NCBI GenBank assembly: GCA_026389695.1
Contig: JAPLHI010000126.1
Location: 1-9,366, forward strand
Direction: 5' to 3'
Source: Chloroflexota bacterium
Lineage (GTDB): Bacteria; Chloroflexota; Dehalococcoidia; GIF9; UBA5629
Length of the DNA: 9,366 nt
In this document: positions 1 through 7,126 of the stretch, piece by piece
Position numbering within the stretch: position 1 is the stretch's first letter
Layout: every line of letters starts with the position of its first letter
The notes under the pieces: model-generated
The model's input: only the letters and a program-made list of their open reading frames with translations
Told to the model about the DNA's origin: nothing
Databases searched by the model: none
Program-made: the position numbers and the translations under genes

Positions 1-2119
1 CCTCCTTTATCTTGAGACAAATATCCCTTGTCATTGAGGCTATAGTGTTGTTAAATCTCATGCTGATAACAGGGGTAGGGCAACCTTTAATCAGGTCGTC
101 GAGGACGGCTGCCACAAAATCATGAAGCAAGATAATATGGTAGCCCTCCCGGTTGGTATCTGGAAAAGGATATGTCCCTTTTTCGTCGCCTGCGTCATTG
201 GCCTTCATTTCCATTTCAATAGCCGCCTGCGCCTCATAATCAATCACGCCGCGGATGCCCGCCATGGCGGAAACAGCGTCGAAAAGCCTCCCCATGCTGG
301 AAGTCAGCGGCGAATTCACCATATTCTGTACCTGTTTTTTAACCAGCTCGAATTCTTCTTGATTCATGCCGTTGATGAAGCCCAGCCTGCTGCTCAGATG
401 ATCCTCTCCCAGCAGGGCCAGGATATATCCGAGCGCGATGCGGTAAGGTCTTCTAATCGCCAGCGAGCCTCCCGGTAGCGGCAGGTACTCGAGCTGGCCG
501 ACCCTCTTGAATCCTTTGTAGTCGGCCACCAGGAATTCTCCGCCCCAGATTTTCCCGTCCGCACCATAGCCGGTACCGTCAAAGGCTACGCCTATCACCG
601 GCGTATCTATGCCATTGTCTGCCATACAGGAAACGATGTGTGCGTGATGATGCTGCACCGCGACGGCTTGTATTCCGTTTTCTTCGGCCTGCTCCAGCGC
701 GTATTTAGTAGGCAGGTATTCCGGATGCATATCATATGCTATGATTTGTGGTTCTATGCGGAACAATTTTTTATATAAATCCACCGTACGCTCGTAATGC
801 TCCATGGTCTCCAGGTTTTCCATATCACCTATATGCTGGCTGACGAAGGCGTGATTATCCCTGGTGAGGCAGAAAGTATTTTTTTCCTCCGCCCCGCAGG
901 CCAGTATCTGTGGAGCACTAAAGGTGAGGTGAACCGGGTAAGGCGCATAACCCCTGGCCCTCCTCACAATCTGCGGCACTTCATTTACAACCAGGGTAAC
1001 GCTGTCATCGTAGGTGGAGTAGATGTCGCGGTTGTGCATGACAAAATAATCGGCAATATCGCCCAGCCTGCGCAGCGCTTCCCCGTTCCCGCCGGCGATG
1101 GGCTCCTCGCTCAGGTTACCGCTGGTCATCACCAGGGGCAAAGCGGTTTCTTTCATAATGAGATGATGTAAAGGTGTATAGGGAAGCATTACCCCGAGAT
1201 ATTTTAAATTGGGCCCGGTTTCTTTGCAGATAGTGGATTCGGGCTTCCACTCCAGCAGTACTATGGGGCTCTGCCAGGATTGAAGCAATTTTTCCTCAGC
1301 TTCGGTAACTGTACAGTGTTGTTTGACACTTTCAATATCTGCCAGCATCACGGCGAAGGGCTTGGACGGCCGCCTCTTACGCTGGCGGAGTAAGCTAACG
1401 GACGCAGCATTAGCGGCGTTACAGGCCAGCAGGTAGCCTCCCAGACCCTTGATGGCTATAATCTTACCTTCAGCCAGCAATTGAGCGGTTTTTTTAAGGA
1501 CATCAGCGCATTCAACGCGGTTTCCCTGATTATCGGTAAGCTCCAGCCGGGGACCGCATACGGGGCAGGCGTTGGGCTGGGCATGGAAGCGGCGGTCCAG
1601 CGGATCCTCATATTCCTTGCGGCATTCGGGGCACATCTTGAAGACCGACATTGTAGTAAAAGGGCGGTCATAGGGGATATCCTTGATAATCGTAAAGCGG
1701 GGACCGCAGTTGGTGCAGTTGGTGAAAGGGTAATGCCAGCGCCTGTTCTGCGGCGTGAAAACATCTTCAAGGCAGGGTTGGCAGGTTGCTATATCGGGGG
1801 AGACAAGCTGATATTTACCTGGCTCAGCCACGCTGTGGCGTATTTCGAAATCTCTGTAACCTGCGGGCGTGCCGAACGAGACGGCAACGCTTTCTATGCG
1901 TGCCAGCGGAGGCGACTCTTTTTCCAGGTCTGAAATGAAAAGGTCGAGGGCTTTTCTTTCCCCCTCGACCTCGATCTTCACATCTTCCGATGTATTGCAG
2001 ACCCAGCCGTTAAGTCCGTGCTTTTGAGCCAGCCCGTATACGAATGGCCTGAAACCCACTCCCTGCACTACTCCTCTGACGCTGATGCGGGCAAGCTCCC
2101 AAGTTTTACTTTCTTTCAT
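1..2119 (-). CDS. hypF: [NiFe]-hydrogenase maturation carbamoyltransferase HypF, 3' end cut by window
   Basis: HypF uses carbamoyl phosphate and ATP to form carbamoyl-AMP and passes the carbamoyl group to the C-terminal cysteine of HypE, supplying the CN ligands of [NiFe]-hydrogenase. The frame is open for 706 codons from ATG 2119-2117 to the window edge without interruption. Visible domains: acylphosphatase at about 1-95 (GVVQGVGFRPF, R24 and N42 as likely catalytic pair); two zinc-finger units with four CxxC pairs at C113/C116, C135/C138, C163/C166 and C185/C188, each pair 18 residues from its partner; a YrdC-like domain at about 200-385 (KRRPSKPFAVM at 248-258, SGNLSEEP at 333-340); and a Kae1-like domain with HHHAH at 490-494 and FDGTGYG near 513-519. 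Family length is about 750-770 residues, so roughly 45-65 C-terminal residues lie outside the window. There is no convincing Shine-Dalgarno before the ATG, but no better in-frame start is present. All domains look intact. Confidence 0.97.
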   Translation of the reverse strand, partial: MKESKTWELARISVRGVVQGVGFRPFVYGLAQKHGLNGWVCNTSEDVKIEVEGERKALDLFISDLEKESPPLARIESVAVSFGTPAGYRDFEIRHSVAEPGKYQLVSPDIATCQPCLEDVFTPQNRRWHYPFTNCTNCGPRFTIIKDIPYDRPFTTMSVFKMCPECRKEYEDPLDRRFHAQPNACPVCGPRLELTDNQGNRVECADVLKKTAQLLAEGKIIAIKGLGGYLLACNAANAASVSLLRQRKRRPSKPFAVMLADIESVKQHCTVTEAEEKLLQSWQSPIVLLEWKPESTICKETGPNLKYLGVMLPYTPLHHLIMKETALPLVMTSGNLSEEPIAGGNGEALRRLGDIADYFVMHNRDIYSTYDDSVTLVVNEVPQIVRRARGYAPYPVHLTFSAPQILACGAEEKNTFCLTRDNHAFVSQHIGDMENLETMEHYERTVDLYKKLFRIEPQIIAYDMHPEYLPTKYALEQAEENGIQAVAVQHHHAHIVSCMADNGIDTPVIGVAFDGTGYGADGKIWGGEFLVADYKGFKRVGQLEYLPLPGGSLAIRRPYRIALGYILALLGEDHLSSRLGFINGMNQEEFELVKKQVQNMVNSPLTSSMGRLFDAVSAMAGIRGVIDYEAQAAIEMEMKANDAGDEKGTYPFPDTNREGYHIILLHDFVAAVLDDLIKGCPTPVISMRFNNTIASMTRDICLKIKE

Positions 2120-2131
2120 ATGCTTGCTTGA

Positions 2132-2160
2132 ATTGTACTTTAAGCATAGGTGAGGGGCAA
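2132..2160 (-). promoter_or_regulatory. Candidate sigma-70 promoter of hypF
   Basis: On the minus strand TTGCCC (2160-2155) is followed after exactly 17 nt by TACAAT (2137-2132). Transcription would begin near 2125, only about 5-7 nt before the hypF ATG at 2119. This would give an almost leaderless mRNA and fits the absence of a Shine-Dalgarno. The call rests on sequence match and spacing only; AT-rich DNA yields such matches by chance, so confidence is moderate. Confidence 0.4.
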
Positions 2161-2230
2161 CATAAATTTTTTGCGGAAAGTCAGCCACCGCGGTTACTCG
2201 TATGATCACTTGAAGTCAATCAATATGGCG

Positions 2231-2409
2231 AGGCGGAGAGATTGCTTCGTCACTGCGTTCCTCGCAATGACAAAATAAAAATGGATCCGCGCAATGACGT
2301 GTGATGGAGGGAGGAGATTGCCACGCCTGCGGCTCGCAATGACGTGGAGAATGAGGCTCGCAATGACGTGTATTAATTATTTAAGGATAATATCCGACTT
2401 AATATATGT
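2231..2409. repeat. Palindromic intergenic repeat, unit 1 ('CHCEERSDEAI' type)
   Basis: This 179-nt unit is repeated nearly exactly at 2425-2579. Its first 116 nt (2231-2346) match 2425-2540. Read on the minus strand, its start would encode CHCEERSDEAISPP, the signature translation of a short repeat scattered between genes in many bacterial genomes and often mis-annotated as protein. It contains two ATTGC...GCAAT inverted repeats (within 2240-2268 and 2317-2340) that can fold as hairpins. Unit 1 has an additional 24 nt relative to unit 2, a local duplication of GGCTCGCAATGACGTG ending at 2370. The motif CGCAATGAC starts at 2263, 2290, 2334 and 2359 here. Confidence 0.85.
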
Positions 2410-2424
2410 TCTTTCGATACTGCC

Positions 2425-2579
2425 AGGCGGAGAGATTGCTTCGTCACTGCGTTCCTCGCAATGACAAAATAAAAATGGATCCGCGCAATGACGTGTGATG
2501 GAGGGAGGAGATTGCCACGCCTGCGGCTCGCAATGACGTGTATAAATTATTTGATGATAATGCCCGACTTAATATATGT
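2425..2579. repeat. Palindromic intergenic repeat, unit 2 (tandem copy)
   Basis: Second copy of the 2231-2409 unit, starting 194 nt downstream. The first 116 nt (2425-2540) are identical. The last part, ending in CCCGACTTAATATATGT, matches 2371-2409 with a few substitutions, showing that flanking DNA was duplicated along with the palindromic core. CGCAATGAC starts at 2457, 2484 and 2528. It lies 54 nt past the stop of the sensor gene and may act as an RNA hairpin at the end of that transcript, but the sequence does not prove a function. Confidence 0.85.
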
Positions 2580-2633
2580 AGCCGCCGTGGGGCAAGTTGC
2601 TCCAACTAAATGGTGTGGTAAGATAAAAGCCCG

Positions 2634-5600
2634 CTATTCGAACTTAAAGTCCTTTTCCTTGAAGAGCCTTATGCAGGCATCCACAGCGTCAGCGTCAAAT
2701 AGCGTGCCTTTATTGCGGTCTATTTCATCCAGTGCCCTTTCTATTCCTAAACTGGGCCTGTATGGGCGGTAAGACTGCATAGCCTCAACCACATCGGCTA
2801 CAGCCAGTATCCTGGACTCGGTTAGAATTTCGTCTCCACGCAGGCCATTGGGATAACCTGAGCCGTCCATCCTTTCATGGTGCTGGACAACTATATCAGC
2901 GATAGGCCAGGGGAATTCTATGCCGCCAAGGATATCATAGCTGCCCTGGGCATGTGTCCAGATAATACGCATTTCCAGGTCGGACAGCTTGCCCGGTTTA
3001 CTTAAAATTTCAGCCGGGACATACAATTTGCCGATATCGTGGACGGTCGCTGCCAATCTTAAATAGGCTACTTTCTCCTGGGGCAGATTCATTTCCTCCG
3101 CAATGGCGGTAGCCAGGATAGCCACGCGTATCTGGTGTCCTGCCGTATAGGGGTCACGCATTTCCACGATTTTTGCCATGGAGCTGATGGTTTCCGTCAG
3201 AGCCTTTTGCAGGGTTTTATAGCTCTTCTCAAGGTTTTCTTCCGACTCCTTTTGCTGCAGGATCTTCCAGACGGAATCCACGAGCAGGGTAAGCTGGCGC
3301 ACATCGGATTCATCATAATCATTATCCTTATTGGCCACATCCACCACGGCAACTATTTTATCGCTCAAAATAACGGGGATAGTCAAATATTTATGGAGTC
3401 TGGCATGCCCCTCGGGGTAACCTTTTTCCAAAGGGTGCGGCGCCTCGAAGTCATTAACGATGATGGCCTTGCGTTGACGAACGGCTTCACCCCAGATGCC
3501 GGTTTTATCAAGCTGGTACACGGTCTGGGGTTCCTGGATGGTGACTTCCTTCATCACACCCTTCGACCATGTATTAAGCACAAACTCTTCCCTGTCCTCG
3601 TAATAGTGATAAATATATCCAATCTTGCTTCCTGTAAGGTTAATGGCTTCATCAAGAGCATAATCCAGAAATTCCTGCGTACTGGTTGCCCTATATCTGG
3701 CGATCTTTAACAGACTTTCCAGCCGTGCTTCATTGATCTTTATCTGCTCAGATGCCTGGAGACGCTCTGTGATATCGATGCCGAAGGAAACCAAACCGGT
3801 TATACGGTTTTGCTCGCGAACCTCGCTAATCTGCCAGACGATATAACGTTCTTCACCCGATTTTGTTCTAATAGGGTTCTCAAAGTTTTTATTAAGCTCG
3901 CCTGCGGGCAGCCCCTCAAATTCCTTCCATACCTGAGGATACAGTTCCCGCGGCACCAGCACCTCGAACCAGTTGCGTCCTGCCAGTTCCTCCTGCGTGT
4001 AGCCCGTTATTTGCTCGGCTGCTTTATTAAAAGATGTTATATTTCCTTCCAGATCCAGCCCAACTATCATTGAGTTGGAGGTATCGATAAGTTGTTGCGA
4101 GAAATCCCTGGTTGTCTGCAGAGCAGATTCCGCCTCCTTGAGCTCGGTGATATCCTGTGTGGTACCGACCATACGAAGCGGAATGCCAACCTGGTTATAT
4201 TGGATCTCACCGCGGTCATGTACGTATTTGACACGGTTGTCTGACAGCAGCAGCCGGTGGGTACTCTCATAGATCCCTCGATTGTTAATGGAATTCTTAT
4301 AAGCTGTTTGCATCGCTTCGCGGTCATCAGGATGCACCAGCTCAACCAATGATTCATAAGGCGCTTCAGTCCGGTTTGAATTGATTTCCAGGATACGCGC
4401 TGTCTCTTCTGACCATGTAAACCTGTTAATGATCAGATCCACCTCCCAGTTTCCCACGTGAGATATACGCTGGGCTTCCTTCAGCCTGATTTCGCTATTA
4501 CGCACCATTTCCTCGGCTTTTTTGGGCTCGGTAATATCGTGCATAACACCGATCACCCGGTAAACTCTGCCGGCTGTATCCTTCACCGGAACAAGGGTGG
4601 TATAAGAAATCACCTGCCCGGATATAAGGTCCAGCTTCTCTTCGTAGCTGATGGCATCGCCAGTTTTAACACAGCGGTCGAGATTCATCTGTAATGGATC
4701 ACCCAGTTCGTGGGGCAGTATTTCATCGAAATGTTTGCCTGTTACTTCGCCGGCGGTTAGCCCAAATATTTTTTCCTGGGCCGGGTTGACGCTATTAAAG
4801 ATGAAACGTCCGTCGTCTGTGATATCGGCGAGGAAGATACCATCGGAGGTGCTGTTAAATATCTGCCGGAAGCGCGCTTCACTGTCTGACAGTTCCTCTT
4901 CTGCTTTTATACGTTCTGTAACGTTGCGGCTGACGTTTTTAAAGCCAGTAGCTTCTCCATGCTCATCTGTTAGCAGGGAAATTGAAATCTCATAAAAACC
5001 GGTACTACCGTCCCTGGAAATTGATCTATAGGTGGTACCTTTATTAGGTTGACCTGTCCTGTATACTTCGCTATATAGTTTGTATACGCGTTCAGTATCC
5101 TCTTTATACGTGAACTTAAGTGAGCTTTTACCGATAAGCTCTTCCCTTGAAAATCCGAGATCCTGGCATAACGTATTATTAACAAAAGTAAAATGACCGG
5201 GAAGGTCTACTTCAAAATATGCCTCCTGCATCTCTTCCAGGATAGTCCTGTATTTCTCCTCTGAGCGCATCAATGAATCTTCCAAACGTTTGCGCTCGGT
5301 AATGTTGCGGCTTACATTCCTGAAGCCGATGATATTCCCGTCCTTATTTCTTAGCGGTGAAACCGTGATATCAATATAAACGGCACTGCCGTCATTACGA
5401 AGAAACCTATGAGCGACACCGCTTTTAGGCTCACCGGTCCCGTATACTTCGTTATATGCCTTTAATACCTGATCACTATCTTCCTCAAATGTGATGGTAC
5501 GGTAGTTCATCCCAATAAGTTCTTCTTTTGAATATCCGATTTGACGGCACATGCTATTGTTAACAAAAATAAGATTGCCCTTTAGATCTCCTTCCCAATA

Positions 5601-6938
5601 TGCCTCCTGCATCTCTTCCAGGATGGTTCTATACTTCTCCTCCGAACCTTTTAAGGCTTCTTCGAGAAACTTACGCTCGGTGATGTTACGGCTCAGGCAT
5701 CTGTAACCAATAATTTCTTTCAACTCGTTTTGCAGTAATCCAATGGAGACCTCGACCCAGCGGGTGTTGCCGTCTTTATTAACATCTCTATAAATGAATC
5801 CAATGTTCGGTTTTCCTGTTCTGTATACCTCATTGAATGTTTTGTATACTCTATCTCTATCTTCAGTGTGTACGAATTTAAGGGAGCTCATTCCGATCAG
5901 GTCTTCCTGTGGGTATCCAAGGTCCCTGCATGTACTGTTATTGGTAAAAGTAAAATGACCCCTCAAGTCTGTTTCCCAGTATCCCTCGAGTATCTCCTCC
6001 AGAATAGCTCTGTATTTCTCTTCAGAGCGTTTCAAAGCATCTTTCAGACGCTTCTGCTCTGTGACATTGCGGCTTACACCTTTGAAACCGATGATTTTCC
6101 CTTGCTGATCTTTTAGCGGGGAAATTGTCGTGTCAATAAGGTAGACAGTGCCATCCCTGTTTACATGTTTGTAATCGGCACCTGTATTGGGTTTTCCCGT
6201 CCTGAAAACCTCGTTGTATACCTTGTATATCCCCTTAACTTCCTCTGGACGTGTGAAAGCACGGTAGTTCATCCCGATTAATTCTTTCCTGCTATATCCA
6301 AACTGGTGGCAGGCTGTATCGTTGACAAATGTATAATTACCCTGAAGGTCTACTTCGATATACGCCTCCTGCATCTCATCCAGGATAGTCCTGTATCTTT
6401 CCGCAGCCGTTTCCAGGTCTCGCTCCCTCTTTTTACTGCCCGTACTGTCTCTGATGGTATGCACTATTTTTAATAGGTTCCCTTCAGCGTCAAGGATGGG
6501 ATCAACTGTAATCTGCGCGGATATACCTTTTACAGCAATATCGAGTTCAGCCTCTTTATGTGTAAGCCCGTCTGTTTTCAGCATATTCGCCAGGGGGCAC
6601 TGGTCAGGCGGCCTCTCTGTTCCATGAACCAGTTTGTAGCAGTGCTGACCTGCGATCTCATCCATGGGAAGCCCGAGAAAATCAGCGGTAGCCTTGTTGG
6701 CTTCGAGGATTACGTAATCGCTGTCGAGGATCATGACAGGATCGGTGAGCGCGTTAAAGGCTGCCGGCCAATCTCCCTTGGCTTTAGGCTTCTTCCTTGA
6801 GGTTTTTACGGGTATGGCGACAGCTTCCCCGAAAAGAGTCGCCTGCCTGGGATTTTGCACACGAGGTTGTTTAGCGGCGTTTTGTCTGCGCTTCTTTAAA
6901 GGTTTATCAGCTGACTTATTTTTTTCTTTACCGGTCAT
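2634..6938 (-). CDS. Soluble sensor: eight PAS domains, GAF, C-terminal HD-GYP phosphodiesterase
   Basis: This 1434-residue protein has no signal peptide or membrane segment and a Lys/Arg-rich N-terminus (1-55), so it should be a cytoplasmic receptor. PAS domains lie at about 58-166, 180-303, 307-430, 434-557, 561-683, 687-810, 818-940 and 945-1063, most ending in a D/N-I/V-T-E linker motif, then GAF at about 1070-1228 and HD-GYP at about 1240-1430. HD-GYP domains hydrolyse cyclic di-GMP. Key motifs are present: TAGHQIRV at 1265-1272, HDIGK at 1300-1304, H1329, HHERMDGSGYP at 1353-1363, AVAD at 1379-1382 and RPYRP at 1391-1395, so the enzyme is probably active. The Y1264-T-x-x-H form, with Tyr where some members have Glu, suggests a two-metal rather than three-metal site (inference). 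PAS ligands are not predictable. A GGGAAG ribosome site precedes ATG 6938 by about 7 nt. The stop is TAG. Confidence 0.95.
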   Translation of the reverse strand: MTGKEKNKSADKPLKKRRQNAAKQPRVQNPRQATLFGEAVAIPVKTSRKKPKAKGDWPAAFNALTDPVMILDSDYVILEANKATADFLGLPMDEIAGQHCYKLVHGTERPPDQCPLANMLKTDGLTHKEAELDIAVKGISAQITVDPILDAEGNLLKIVHTIRDSTGSKKRERDLETAAERYRTILDEMQEAYIEVDLQGNYTFVNDTACHQFGYSRKELIGMNYRAFTRPEEVKGIYKVYNEVFRTGKPNTGADYKHVNRDGTVYLIDTTISPLKDQQGKIIGFKGVSRNVTEQKRLKDALKRSEEKYRAILEEILEGYWETDLRGHFTFTNNSTCRDLGYPQEDLIGMSSLKFVHTEDRDRVYKTFNEVYRTGKPNIGFIYRDVNKDGNTRWVEVSIGLLQNELKEIIGYRCLSRNITERKFLEEALKGSEEKYRTILEEMQEAYWEGDLKGNLIFVNNSMCRQIGYSKEELIGMNYRTITFEEDSDQVLKAYNEVYGTGEPKSGVAHRFLRNDGSAVYIDITVSPLRNKDGNIIGFRNVSRNITERKRLEDSLMRSEEKYRTILEEMQEAYFEVDLPGHFTFVNNTLCQDLGFSREELIGKSSLKFTYKEDTERVYKLYSEVYRTGQPNKGTTYRSISRDGSTGFYEISISLLTDEHGEATGFKNVSRNVTERIKAEEELSDSEARFRQIFNSTSDGIFLADITDDGRFIFNSVNPAQEKIFGLTAGEVTGKHFDEILPHELGDPLQMNLDRCVKTGDAISYEEKLDLISGQVISYTTLVPVKDTAGRVYRVIGVMHDITEPKKAEEMVRNSEIRLKEAQRISHVGNWEVDLIINRFTWSEETARILEINSNRTEAPYESLVELVHPDDREAMQTAYKNSINNRGIYESTHRLLLSDNRVKYVHDRGEIQYNQVGIPLRMVGTTQDITELKEAESALQTTRDFSQQLIDTSNSMIVGLDLEGNITSFNKAAEQITGYTQEELAGRNWFEVLVPRELYPQVWKEFEGLPAGELNKNFENPIRTKSGEERYIVWQISEVREQNRITGLVSFGIDITERLQASEQIKINEARLESLLKIARYRATSTQEFLDYALDEAINLTGSKIGYIYHYYEDREEFVLNTWSKGVMKEVTIQEPQTVYQLDKTGIWGEAVRQRKAIIVNDFEAPHPLEKGYPEGHARLHKYLTIPVILSDKIVAVVDVANKDNDYDESDVRQLTLLVDSVWKILQQKESEENLEKSYKTLQKALTETISSMAKIVEMRDPYTAGHQIRVAILATAIAEEMNLPQEKVAYLRLAATVHDIGKLYVPAEILSKPGKLSDLEMRIIWTHAQGSYDILGGIEFPWPIADIVVQHHERMDGSGYPNGLRGDEILTESRILAVADVVEAMQSYRPYRPSLGIERALDEIDRNKGTLFDADAVDACIRLFKEKDFKFE

Positions 6939-7092
6939 CCGGAACTTCCCTTTATTTTGATCAGTTTATCTAATTGTACTGCAAGACTGGATAAATAAAA
7001 ATTTCTATACTGGGTGATTGAACGTAATGGGCAAATTGTTATCTCACTGATATCTCGATTATCAAGAAAAAGTCTAGGACGGAGACTTTATC

Positions 7093-7124
7093 AGGTGTTT
7101 TTAAGCCTGTCAGCTCTTACACCT
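7093..7124 (-). terminator. Inverted repeat after the MBL gene, possible weak terminator
   Basis: AGGTGT (7093-7098) pairs with ACACCT (7119-7124), with a shorter AGC/GCT pairing inside. It starts 3 nt past the stop codon of the MBL gene (7127-7129). On the minus-strand transcript the hairpin is not followed by a U-tract, so it is not a typical intrinsic terminator. It may be a 3' stabilising structure or chance. Confidence 0.25.
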
Positions 7125-7126
7125 TC

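Larger units (their letters stand above)
2120..2633. other. 514-nt intergenic region between sensor gene and hypF
   Basis: No credible gene is seen on either strand; open frames here only translate the repeats. The stretch holds the hypF promoter candidate (2132-2160) and a tandem pair of palindromic repeat units (2231-2409 and 2425-2579). About 54 nt separate the second unit from the sensor stop codon at 2634-2636. In that gap GGGGC-aagtt-GCTCC (2590-2604) is a weak 5-bp hairpin without a U-tract, so no clear terminator follows the sensor gene. Confidence 0.8.

Noticed and set aside
1481..1933. Plus-strand 150-codon frame opposite hypF
   Set aside because: It lies antisense to the zinc-finger coding region of hypF, with no ribosome site or recognisable domain.
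1..2119. hypF as frameshifted or broken
   Set aside because: Short overlapping open frames suggested breaks, but one frame (ATG 2119 to base 2) is open throughout with all HypF motifs in order; it is merely cut by the window edge.
2231..2579. CRISPR array
   Set aside because: Two long units with similar content throughout, no short equal repeats with unique spacers and no cas genes.
2488..2772. Plus-strand ORF over the repeat and sensor 3' end
   Set aside because: It is translated repeat sequence and antisense to the sensor gene; it has no recognisable protein features.
5159..6311. Photosensing LOV domains in the repeated PAS array
   Set aside because: The conserved Cys is not in the GRNCRFLQ-type motif needed for flavin adduct formation.
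6960..7040. Promoter for the sensor gene (for example TTGCCC ... TATAGA)
   Set aside because: The best pair has a 19-nt spacer and a weak -35 box; other combinations are worse.
7048..7064. TGATA/TATCA inverted repeat upstream of the sensor gene as an operator
   Set aside because: Only 5 bp per arm in AT-rich DNA; no well-spaced promoter could be tied to it.
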